NCBI RefSeq assembly: GCF_031461075.1
Contig: NZ_JAVKPK010000002.1
Coordinates: 62,001-126,000 of the forward strand
From: Methanosarcina baikalica
GTDB taxonomy: Archaea; Halobacteriota; Methanosarcinia; Methanosarcinales; Methanosarcinaceae
Length of the DNA: 64,000 bases
Direction of reading: 5' to 3'
Numbering within the stretch: position 1 is the first letter of the stretch; each line of letters starts with the position of its first letter. The notes under the pieces were generated by a model. That model had not been told where the DNA came from. It saw nothing but the letters and a program-made list of their open reading frames with translations, and ran no database searches. Below, in pieces: positions 8,988-16,398 of the stretch. The position numbers and the translations under genes were made by a program.

Positions 8988-10109
8988 ATGGAAAACGGTA
9001 ATTCTCCTTCAAAGCCAGCAGTTCCTGAACTTGAAAAAAAGCTCCTGGAAAGAATAAGAGGTTCGAAGATACCGCTTCGTATAATGCATGTCTGTGGAAC
9101 GCACGAGCGGACCATAGCAAAATATGGGTTAAGAAGCGTATTTCCGGAAAATATCGAAGTAATAAGCGGTCCCGGATGCCCGGTTTGTGTTACCCCTGAA
9201 GAAGATGTTAATATTGCAATCGCCCTTGCAAAAAGTGGAGCTGCGGTCGTCACTTTCGGAGACATGATGCGGGTTCCGGGCTCGGCAGAAAGTTTACTGG
9301 AAGTAAAGTCTGAAGGGGCAAACGTAAGGATGGTTTATAGCATTGACGATGCAATTGCCTTTGCGGAAAAGAAGCCAGAACTCGAAGTAGTCTTTTTTGG
9401 AATAGGCTTTGAGACCACGGTTCCTGCAAATGCGGCTGCTCTTTTAAGAAATACACCCGAAAATTTCAGCCTCCTGGCCTCCCAGAAGCAAACTCCTCCT
9501 GCAATCGAGCTCCTTGCCAGGGATGCAGACGTTGATGCCTTTATAGCTCCCGGGCATGTGGCAACCATAATAGGCACAAGACCTTTTGAACCTCTTGCAG
9601 AAAAAGGCTTTCCTGTTGTCGTAAGCGGGTTTGAAGCAAGGGATATTCTCCTTGGAATAAACCTGTTACAGACACAGGCAGAAGAAGGAATCTCAAGAGT
9701 AGACAATGGCTACCCGAGAGCTGTAAAACCTGAGGGAAATCAGATTGCTATAAAAATAATGGAGAAAGTGTTCGAAACTTCGGATTCTGAGTGGAGAGGT
9801 ATCGGAAAAATAGAGAATTCGGGGCTTGTGCTCAGGAAAGAGTTTGAGGAAAAAGATGCAGCAAAGAAGCACGAAGATCTATATGCCTCTGCTCTTGAGG
9901 ATATCCGAAAGAAAGCCGGGAGAAAAGACAAAAATCGCTGCATCTGTGCAGCTATCCTTACAGGAAAAGCGAAGCCTCCCCAATGCCCGAATTTCGGGAA
10001 GGACTGTACCCCGAAAAATCCCGCAGGCCCCTGTATGGTAAGCCAGGAAGGCATGTGTTACAACTGGTTCAGGTACTCAAGAGAAGAAGGAGGCAACAGA
10101 CGTGCATGA
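8988..10109 (+). CDS. hypD: Hydrogenase maturation protein HypD
   Basis: A 373-residue iron-sulfur protein that assembles the Fe(CN)2CO moiety with HypC and HypE. Visible family motifs are HVCGTHE, GPGCPVCVTPEED and GIGFETTVPANA. The cysteine-rich C-terminus (CICAAILTGKAKPPQCPNFGKDCTPKNPAGPCMVSQEGMC) supplies the [4Fe-4S] ligands. It lies 18 bp after hypC and overlaps hypA by 8 bp. Confidence 0.95.
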   Translation: MENGNSPSKPAVPELEKKLLERIRGSKIPLRIMHVCGTHERTIAKYGLRSVFPENIEVISGPGCPVCVTPEEDVNIAIALAKSGAAVVTFGDMMRVPGSAESLLEVKSEGANVRMVYSIDDAIAFAEKKPELEVVFFGIGFETTVPANAAALLRNTPENFSLLASQKQTPPAIELLARDADVDAFIAPGHVATIIGTRPFEPLAEKGFPVVVSGFEARDILLGINLLQTQAEEGISRVDNGYPRAVKPEGNQIAIKIMEKVFETSDSEWRGIGKIENSGLVLRKEFEEKDAAKKHEDLYASALEDIRKKAGRKDKNRCICAAILTGKAKPPQCPNFGKDCTPKNPAGPCMVSQEGMCYNWFRYSREEGGNRRA

Positions 10110-10503
10110 ATTATCCCTTGCGTGTGAAATTTTCGAACAGGTAATAGCCACTGCCACGGCCCACGGAGCCTCGGAAGTTAAGCATGTAACCCTTCAGATG
10201 GGAAGGTTGACTCATACGAATCCGGAACAACTTAGCTTCTGTTTCAAGGCTATTGCAGATGACAGTATTGCCAAAGATGCGGATTTTGTTGTAGAAATGA
10301 TGCCCCCTTCCCTTGAATGCGAGTGCGGATACACGGGAACAGTGGACGAAAAACAGATACGAGAAAGTAGTGAACTCAAAAGTGAACTCCTTGCTTATGT
10401 AGCTGCTATGAAATGCCCTATCTGCGGAGAGCAGGCCCGTATCACGGGCGGCAGAGAACTGATCATTAAAAGCATAGAGATTGAAACCGAAAACGAAAAT
10501 TGA
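10102..10503 (+). CDS. hypA: Hydrogenase nickel insertion protein HypA
   Basis: A 133-residue nickel chaperone. It begins MHELSLACEI, where His2 binds nickel, and carries a zinc site formed by CECG and CPICG. The start is GTG at 10102, inside the end of hypD, with an AAGGAGG ribosome-binding site about 10 bases before it. Works with HypB to load nickel into VhtA and the other [NiFe] large subunits. Confidence 0.95.
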   Translation: MHELSLACEIFEQVIATATAHGASEVKHVTLQMGRLTHTNPEQLSFCFKAIADDSIAKDADFVVEMMPPSLECECGYTGTVDEKQIRESSELKSELLAYVAAMKCPICGEQARITGGRELIIKSIEIETENEN

Positions 10504-10554
10504 ATCGCAGCTAGTAAAAATAAGAAGTAATTCCCCCGAGTGATGTTTATGTTA

Positions 10555-11217
10555 ATGCATGTAATCAACATGGGACACGATGTCTACAAAGCAAACGACA
10601 AACTTGCCGAAAAAAACAGAAAGAAACTTGACAAACATCAGGTCTTCTCAGTAAATGTTATGGGAGCAATAGGGTCAGGGAAGACCACTCTGATAGAGGA
10701 GGCAATCCAGCACCTCAAAGAAAAATATAAAATAGCTGTGATCGCAGGGGATGTGATCGCAGAAATGGATGCTTCCCGTTTCAGAAAACTCGGAGTGCCC
10801 ACAATTCCTCTAAATACGGGAAAAGAGTGCCATCTGGACGCAAAGCTGGTGGAAAAAGCTCTGGATGAAATCGATCTTGAAAATACCGATCTCCTGATAA
10901 TTGAAAACGTAGGCAACCTGATCTGCCCTGTGGACTTCAAACTTGGGGAACACCTGAGGGTTGTAATCGTGAGCGTTACTGAAGGAGACGACATCATCCT
11001 CAAACACCCCATGATTTTCAAAACTGCAGAACTTGCAATCATAAACAAAGTTGACATTGCACATGCAGTTGATGTTAATGCCGAGAAAATGAGAGACGAC
11101 ATCCTTTCCTTAAATCCTGACGTGCCAGTTATCCTGACTTCAAAGCATGACTGGGAAAGTCTTGAGACCTGGATTAGTTTCATCGAGCTTGGACTTTTAA
11201 AAGCACAGAGTAATTAA
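10555..11217 (+). CDS. hypB: Hydrogenase nickel incorporation GTPase HypB
   Basis: A SIMIBI-class GTPase, about 220 residues from the ATG at 10555 (MHVINMGHDVYKANDK). The P-loop GAIGSGKTT is at about residues 37-45, followed by the switch region GDVIAEMDASRF and the base-recognition motif NKVD. There is no histidine-rich nickel-storage stretch at the N-terminus. Other in-frame starts exist at 10540 (GTG), 10543 and 10549; I prefer 10555 because family members begin near this point, but the choice is not certain. Confidence 0.92.
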   Translation: MHVINMGHDVYKANDKLAEKNRKKLDKHQVFSVNVMGAIGSGKTTLIEEAIQHLKEKYKIAVIAGDVIAEMDASRFRKLGVPTIPLNTGKECHLDAKLVEKALDEIDLENTDLLIIENVGNLICPVDFKLGEHLRVVIVSVTEGDDIILKHPMIFKTAELAIINKVDIAHAVDVNAEKMRDDILSLNPDVPVILTSKHDWESLETWISFIELGLLKAQSN

Positions 11218-11279
11218 GGTCAATTTGAAAGAATAAGGTCAATTTAATAGAGTTTAAAAGCGGACAAAAGGAGCCTTAG

Positions 11280-12326
11280 ATGAAATCCGAGACCATTTCT
11301 CTTGAGCACGGTGCAGGCGGCGAGGTCATGCAGGCACTTATAGGCGAGATAATCCTTAAAAACTTCCGCAATAAAAGCGCAGGTTCGATAGGGCTTGAAA
11401 GCCTTGACGACGGGTCCACTGTAAGGCTTGAGAATTTTAATTCTGCATCCGAACTCGTGCTGACTACCGACAGCCATGTGATAACGCCTGCCTTTTTCCC
11501 GGACACCAATATAGGAAGGCTTGCAGTTGCAGGCACCATCAATGACCTTACGGTTATGGGGGCAAGACCGCTTGCCCTTACCTGTGCGATCATAGTCCCT
11601 GAAGGCTTTTCACTTAAGGAGTTTGAAGAAATAATCAAAACAATGGATGAGACGGCAGCAGAAGTTGGCGTACCCATAATCACAGGCGATACAAAAACCA
11701 TGGAAAAGACGGCTCTGGATTCGATCATCTTGAACACTGCAGGCCTGGGTATTACAGATAACCCTATCAGGGATTCAGGACTTAAATCCGGAGACAAAAT
11801 CCTTGTCACAGGCACCATTGGCGATCACGGAATCTCTCTTATGGCCCACAGGGAAGGTTTTGACTTTGATACCGAGCTGGTCTCGGACTCAGCCCCACTC
11901 TGGAAACTCATTGAGCCTCTCCTGAAGCTCAGAACCCCGCAGGGAGAGCCTGTAATTACGGCAATGAAAGACCCGACACGCGGAGGGCTTGCAAACTCCC
12001 TGAACGAGATGGCGGCAAAATCCAGAGCAGGCATCCTTATTGAAGAAGACTGGATTCCGTTCAACCCTGCAGTTTCTGCAGCCTGTGAGATGCTGGGACT
12101 TGATCCCCTTGAGGTTGCAAACGAAGGAAAAGCAATTATCGGAGTAAAATCCGGCTTTGAAGAAGAGGTTATTTCGATTCTCAGGCAGCACCCTTACGGC
12201 AGGAATGCTACAGTTATAGGAGAAGTTACCGCGGACAATAAAGGAGAAGTAATCCTCAGGAACCGCTTCGGAGGCATGCGTTATGTGGATGTGCCCGCCG
12301 GAGACCCAATCCCAAGAGTGTGCTGA
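11280..12326 (+). CDS. hypE: Hydrogenase maturation protein HypE (cyanide ligand synthesis)
   Basis: A 348-residue member of the PurM/AIR-synthase fold that dehydrates a C-terminal thiocarboxamide to thiocyanate, the source of the iron CN ligands. It begins with the family pattern LEHGAGGEVMQALI and ends exactly with PRVC, the terminal cysteine that receives the carbamoyl group from HypF. It is the last gene of hypCDABE, 62 bp after hypB. The HypF partner is not in this window. Confidence 0.95.
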   Translation: MKSETISLEHGAGGEVMQALIGEIILKNFRNKSAGSIGLESLDDGSTVRLENFNSASELVLTTDSHVITPAFFPDTNIGRLAVAGTINDLTVMGARPLALTCAIIVPEGFSLKEFEEIIKTMDETAAEVGVPIITGDTKTMEKTALDSIILNTAGLGITDNPIRDSGLKSGDKILVTGTIGDHGISLMAHREGFDFDTELVSDSAPLWKLIEPLLKLRTPQGEPVITAMKDPTRGGLANSLNEMAAKSRAGILIEEDWIPFNPAVSAACEMLGLDPLEVANEGKAIIGVKSGFEEEVISILRQHPYGRNATVIGEVTADNKGEVILRNRFGGMRYVDVPAGDPIPRVC

Positions 12327-12366
12327 GAAATCTCCCGACGCCAGTGAAGTTGCCTGAGTTCTACTT

Positions 12367-12420
12367 CCCGAGTTCCGCTTCGGGAGCATGGGGTCCTTTT
12401 CGCTTCGCTCAAGAGGACTA
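12367..12420. repeat. Compound hairpin repeat, copy A
   Basis: Two hairpin-forming blocks lie side by side: CCCGAGTTCCGCTTCGGG (12367-12384) and GGTCCTTTTCGC...AAGAGGACTA (12391-12420), whose ends GTCCT and AGGAC pair. The same pair of blocks occurs near 42486-42535 and, in opposite orientation, near 35682-35783. It sits 40 bp after hypE and may also work as a terminator. Confidence 0.7.
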
Positions 12421-12440
12421 TTTTTTAAAGTTTCAGTTTT

Positions 12441-12701
12441 CCACCGGAGTTCCAGCAGAATTAGTACCATGCTGGTGTGATGATGGATTTAACTCTACAC
12501 TTATGTGATTGGTGGCATAATTTATGGAAAAACTCTGATTTGGTAAGTATTAAAGAATGCAAAGAATTAAATTGCTTAAAAGAATCCTGGCAGGATTGGC
12601 TTTCGTGTGATAACGACTATGCTCGTAGAGATATTGGAATGATGGAAGCTGAGGGTGGAAATTACTTTAATATGGTTTCACTCATAGCTACAAAATTGTG
12701 A
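12441..12701 (+). pseudogene. Fragment of SAM-dependent methyltransferase (C-terminal third only)
   Basis: This stretch matches the last ~85 residues of the intact methyltransferase at 34700-35422 at over 90 percent nucleotide identity by eye. The segment GVPAELVP-WCDD is in one frame; a 2-base loss then shifts to the frame giving the tail (LHLCDWWHNLWKNSDLVSIKECKELNCLKESWQDW... to SLIATKL and stop). The N-terminal two thirds with the SAM-binding motif are absent. It begins about 20 bp after a dispersed hairpin repeat, suggesting that both moved together. It is a recent duplication scar, unlikely to make an active enzyme. Confidence 0.85.
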
Positions 12702-12806
12702 ATCTGAGTTAATATTTTGGTAAAAGAAATAAATTAAAAAGAAAAAGGAAGCGGAAAAGAAAAGAGCATAAAATGAAAGCTCTCTTCTTTCACTAGATTT
12801 TTACAT

Positions 12807-13235
12807 ATTCTTTTTATAAAACCCTAAATAAATTCCATCAACTGCTGCTACCACGAAAAGAATTCCGAAAATGTCCGAATCAGAGAAGGACATACCTTCA
12901 CTTTCATTTTCGTTTTCTTTTTCTTCAATAGAATCTTTCTGCATCTCATAGCCTTCAACTTAATCCGGGTCAGCGACCGATTTCGAATCCTGGGGCGCAG
13001 GTTCCGAAGAATCAATTCCGTAACCTGCATTACTCTCTACAACAGTCTGATTGCTGCTCTCTGAACTTTGAATCACAGGTGTAGAACTTCCTTTATTCCC
13101 ACTGCTGCTGTGTTTTTCAGGCTCTTTTTGCTCAAGAGATTCCTGCGTAGCCTCTTCGATTGCTTCGCTAAAACCTGGAACCGAGACCATGCCTGATACA
13201 TAGCTGTTGAGAAGGGGATTTCCGCAGGCATGATG
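12807..13235 (-). pseudogene. Decayed 3' end of a CobN/BchH-like chelatase-type gene with C-terminal membrane anchor
   Basis: Read on the minus strand, one frame gives TLFTCCHHACGNPLLNSYVSGMVSVPGFSEAIEEA, then a serine/glutamate-rich spacer, an in-frame TAA (12960-12962), and in the same frame MQKDSIEEKENENESEGMSFSDSDIFGILFVVAAVDGIYLGFYKKNM, which ends in a membrane anchor. The TCCHH-CGNPLLN block resembles, from memory, the C-terminus of CobN/magnesium-chelatase H proteins. The gene's bulk is missing and the tail is split by the stop. The cobalt importer cbiMNQO lies 1.2 kb away, which fits a cobalt-related origin. The family assignment is tentative; the broken frame is seen directly. Confidence 0.5.
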
Positions 13236-13326
13236 GCAGCAGGTGAATAAAGTACGTATATGACGAATTATATTCAGTATAAATGAAAAGAAGCACCTGT
13301 CCTGGGCGCAAAAACCTGGAGGGAGT

Positions 13327-14004
13327 ATGAGCGAAATTCGAAGAAATTTTGACGAGATTTCTGAAAAGTATGACGAACAGAGAAAAAAGTTTATACCTTG
13401 CTTCGATGATTTTTATGGAGTATCAGTATCTGTGGCCTCAGTGAATACAGAAACTCCAAAAATATTGGACGTAGGTGCCGGAACAGGACTTCTATCAGGA
13501 TTTCTGATGGAGAAATATCCAAAAGCATCGTTTACCCTTATCGATCTCTCGGAGAAGATGCTGGAAATAGCAAAAGATCGATTCAGAAGTAGTCCAAACG
13601 TAAAATACATTATCGGAGACTATTCAAAGTATGGTTTCGTGGAAGAATATGATCTGGTAGCGTCAGCACTATCTATCCATCATTTGGAAGACAACGAAAA
13701 AAAGGACTTTTATAAAAAAAGTTACTCTCTGCTTAAACAAAGTGGGATTTTTATTAACGCTGATCTGGTATATGGAGAAACTCCTTTTATAGAAAATCTA
13801 AATAAGACAACTTGGAAACAGTATATCGAAGGTAGTGGCTTGCCAGAAGAAGAAATATTGGCTGGTTACGAAAGAATTAAGCATGACAAGGAGTCAAAAT
13901 TAGATCAGCAAATAGATTGGCTTAAAGAAATAGGCTTTTGCGATGTTAGTTGCATATATAAGTTCTATAATTTTGCAGTAATGTTTGGCCGAAAAATTGT
14001 ATAA
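13327..14004 (+). CDS. Class I SAM-dependent methyltransferase
   Basis: A 225-residue methyltransferase. The SAM-binding motif I ILDVGAGTGLLSGFL lies near residues 45-59, motif II FTLIDLSEKMLEIAKDRF follows, then GDYSKY, and post-motif DLVASALSIHHLED is typical of the methyltransf_25/ubiE-like group. The C-terminus (WLKEIGFCDVSCIYKFYNFAVMFGRK) is also family-like. The substrate is unknown. It starts with ATG after GGAGGGAGT. It is not closely related to the methyltransferase at 34700-35422. Confidence 0.85.
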   Translation: MSEIRRNFDEISEKYDEQRKKFIPCFDDFYGVSVSVASVNTETPKILDVGAGTGLLSGFLMEKYPKASFTLIDLSEKMLEIAKDRFRSSPNVKYIIGDYSKYGFVEEYDLVASALSIHHLEDNEKKDFYKKSYSLLKQSGIFINADLVYGETPFIENLNKTTWKQYIEGSGLPEEEILAGYERIKHDKESKLDQQIDWLKEIGFCDVSCIYKFYNFAVMFGRKIV

Positions 14005-14022
14005 ATTGAACGAATTAGAAGT

Positions 14023-14146
14023 CTATCCGAAAAGTCAATAATAGCATGTTGTAGAAATTACAATAGGTGATAATATCGAGTATCGGTTGAGTTGTGCATA
14101 TTGCCAATTGTAAAAGTTACAATAGGTCACAATACTTTTCGGATAG
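14023..14146. mobile_element. 124-bp MITE-like element with 13-bp perfect terminal inverted repeats
   Basis: The ends CTATCCGAAAAGT (14023-14035) and ACTTTTCGGATAG (14134-14146) are perfect reverse complements. Inside, a block TTGTA-AAA-TTACAATAGGT-A-AATA appears twice as an imperfect direct repeat (about 14050-14076 and 14108-14134). It encodes nothing. It looks like a miniature element or the fused ends of an insertion sequence that lost its transposase. I could not see a convincing target-site duplication. Confidence 0.6.
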
Positions 14147-14443
14147 GCCCTTAGTTGAAGTAGATGTAGTCGAACTGGATGTACCATTACCTGTACTGGA
14201 TAAAACTATATTGCATGATCAAAGGAAGCAGAGATATTTTTCGGATCTCTGCATAATATTGATTCAAGTTAGCTTGTTTTGCTCTATATTTTTTTACACC
14301 TTACACATATAATTACCTTTGGCTATCTTTAATAAGCCCTCAGTCGCCGGCTTCCACTTCACCGTAACCTTTATGTACGGAATAACGCAATTTAACTTGT
14401 CTTAAGCTCATTAATATTTACTTGATATCCCGATGGTGATCCA
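14147..14443. other. Intergenic region upstream of cbiM
   Basis: About 300 bp without a supported gene. No known archaeal cobalamin riboswitch or clear operator was recognised. The likely cbiM promoter lies in the AT-rich stretch at 14385-14430. Confidence 0.4.
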
Positions 14444-15151
14444 ATGCATATAATGGAAGGCTTTTTACCGACGCCCTGGTGGCAGATCTGGTTTGCAGTA
14501 TCTATCCCAGTGATAATGTACGGAATCCATAAATTGAACGGACTGGTAAAAGAAAAACGTGAGATATTACCTCTCCTGGCTGTTGCAGGTGCGTTTATTT
14601 TCGTGCTGTCCTCCCTGAAACTGCCTTCATTAACCGGAAGTTGTTCTCACCCCACAGGAACCGGTATTGTCGCAATCATGTTCGGACCTGCGATTACTGC
14701 AGTTCTCTCGACAATTGTGCTTATCTATCAGGCTATTCTCCTCGCCCACGGAGGACTTACGACCCTTGGAGCAAATGTATTTTCAATGGGTATTGTGGGC
14801 CCTGTTGCGTCGTATCTTATATATAAAGCAGGAATGAAAGCCAAAATTAATTTCTACCTTGTTATCTTTCTGGCTGCAGCTCTCGGAGACTGGGCTACTT
14901 ACATGGTGACTTCTACGCAGCTTGCCCTGGCATATCCTGCAGGAGGAGTACTTACCTTTGGAGCTTTCCTCAGTTCATTCGGCAAATTTGCTGCAGTCTT
15001 TGCATTTACCCAGGCGCCTCTGGCAATCGTGGAAGGTGCTGTCAGTGCCCTGCTCTTCAAGTATGTTGTTGAAGTAAAAAGTGATATCCTTGTTGAAATG
15101 CATGTACTCGAAGATTCGGTTGTTCGCAAGATCAGGGGGCTTTCTGCATGA
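14444..15151 (+). CDS. cbiM: Cobalt ECF transporter substrate-binding membrane protein
   Basis: A 235-residue membrane S-component. It begins MHIMEGFLPTPWW; in CbiM/NikM the His2 and the following conserved residues chelate the metal, so the first residues fix the start. It continues with SLTGSCSHPTGTG and about six hydrophobic segments. With CbiN, CbiQ and CbiO it imports Co2+ for cobamides, needed in quantity by methyltransferases of methanogenesis. Its stop overlaps the cbiN start (ATGA). Confidence 0.94.
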   Translation: MHIMEGFLPTPWWQIWFAVSIPVIMYGIHKLNGLVKEKREILPLLAVAGAFIFVLSSLKLPSLTGSCSHPTGTGIVAIMFGPAITAVLSTIVLIYQAILLAHGGLTTLGANVFSMGIVGPVASYLIYKAGMKAKINFYLVIFLAAALGDWATYMVTSTQLALAYPAGGVLTFGAFLSSFGKFAAVFAFTQAPLAIVEGAVSALLFKYVVEVKSDILVEMHVLEDSVVRKIRGLSA

Positions 15152-15489
15152 GCAGGAAGCTGGAAATTATCGTACTTGCTATCCTCCTGATTTTTGCAGC
15201 TCAGTTTGTGTACATATCTTCTACAACGAATGCCGAATACCGCGGAGCTGATGACATGCCGGAGGGTGTTATTGGGGAAATTACAAATGGGACTTTCAAG
15301 CCCATTGCCCAACCTCTCTGGGAGCCTCCAAGCGGGGAAATTGAAAGCCTGCTCTTTGCTCTGCAGGCAGCCATAGGTGCAGGAGTCATTGGTTACTTCT
15401 TTGGCTATTACAGAGCCAAAAAAAACTATGAAAATGGGCTGGGATACAAAGGGAAAAACAAATCCGAAGGCGACAAGAACTCTCTATAA
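15148..15489 (+). CDS. cbiN: Cobalt transport protein CbiN
   Basis: A 113-residue accessory subunit with two membrane helices (about residues 5-25 and 68-90) joined by an extracellular loop, containing EYRGADD and the family sequence EPPSGEIESLLFALQAAIGAGVIGYFFGYY. It is required with CbiM for metal capture. It overlaps cbiM by 4 bp. A highly charged cytoplasmic tail (KGKNKSEGDKNSL) follows the second helix. Confidence 0.92.
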   Translation: MSRKLEIIVLAILLIFAAQFVYISSTTNAEYRGADDMPEGVIGEITNGTFKPIAQPLWEPPSGEIESLLFALQAAIGAGVIGYFFGYYRAKKNYENGLGYKGKNKSEGDKNSL

Positions 15490-15509
15490 TCTCTTCTTAT
15501 TTTATGTTT

Positions 15510-15538
15510 GCTTTCCTTCCTGAGAGAGGAAAGCTTTT
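15510..15538 (+). terminator. Hairpin plus T-run between cbiN and cbiQ
   Basis: GCTTTCCT (15510-15517) pairs with AGGAAAGC (15527-15534) and is followed by a short T run. It lies between two genes of one transport operon, so it may attenuate rather than end transcription. Confidence 0.5.
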
Positions 15539-15604
15539 ATCTTTTGCCTTTTATTTTTAACCTTTAATTTTTGATTTTCATTTACTTATCTGCGGGTTTC
15601 ACAT

Positions 15605-16387
15605 ATGACCAATATCCTTGACGATTATGCCCTTATGAGTCCCCTCAGGCACCGAAATAACTGGCTGAAACTGGCAATAGTTCTTTTCGGTTTGCTTGCA
15701 GGAGTTTCAGCCACATCCCCTATTCCTCTTTTTTTTATAGCATTCTGCATGAGCCTGACAACAGTTGGACTGGGGAAGACACCTCCCCAACTCTATTTCA
15801 AGCTCTTGCTGGCACCCATGGGCTTTGCTGTCGTAAGTGTCCTTATAATTGCCTTCTTCTCAGGTTCGGGGCCTGAGATGCTGGCCTTTAAATTGCTGGG
15901 TTATCCACTCTCGGTAAGAACAGATGGATTTGAACTTGCCCTGCTGGTCCTTTCAAGGTCCTTAAGCGGGATGTGTTGCCTTTACTTCCTTGTACTGACA
16001 ACCCCTATGATAGAACTCTTTGCCGTGCTTAAGGCTTCCAGATTTCCTGAATCCCTTATAGAGCTTTCAATGCTGATCTACAGGTACATTTTTGTTTTCC
16101 TGGACATGGCCCTTAGCATAAGGTATGCTCAGACTGTAAGACTCGGGTATTCAAATTTTCGGCGTTCTATTAATTCTCTGGGAATGCTTACAAGTACTCT
16201 CTTTATCCGTTCATGGGAACAGGGGGACAAACTCTTCCTGGCTATGAATTCCAGGTGCTATGACGGAAAAATGACTCTTTTCGAGGTTCATAGGCCTGTA
16301 AAAGCAACAGAATTGCTTTTGACCTCTGCCTACTTTCTTTTGACTCTTGCACTATTTTATTTTACAAAAAACATATCCATTGTTTGA
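15605..16387 (+). CDS. cbiQ: ECF transporter transmembrane component (T-component)
   Basis: A 260-residue membrane protein with about five to six hydrophobic segments. It has the coupling motif region of EcfT/CbiQ proteins: the stretch AQTVRLGYSNFRR followed by RSWEQGDKLFLAMNSRCYDG resembles the conserved arginine-containing coupling helices that touch the ATPase. It lies 115 bp after cbiN and 11 bp before cbiO. Confidence 0.9.
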   Translation: MTNILDDYALMSPLRHRNNWLKLAIVLFGLLAGVSATSPIPLFFIAFCMSLTTVGLGKTPPQLYFKLLLAPMGFAVVSVLIIAFFSGSGPEMLAFKLLGYPLSVRTDGFELALLVLSRSLSGMCCLYFLVLTTPMIELFAVLKASRFPESLIELSMLIYRYIFVFLDMALSIRYAQTVRLGYSNFRRSINSLGMLTSTLFIRSWEQGDKLFLAMNSRCYDGKMTLFEVHRPVKATELLLTSAYFLLTLALFYFTKNISIV

Positions 16388-16398
16388 GGTAACAGATA

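Noticed and set aside
10638..11183. Long minus-strand frame inside hypB
   Set aside because: It is antisense to a clearly conserved GTPase gene with no independent support.
12960..12962. In-frame stop read as pyrrolysine or selenocysteine
   Set aside because: The codon is TAA; Methanosarcina pyrrolysine uses TAG and selenocysteine uses TGA. A simple nonsense mutation is more likely.
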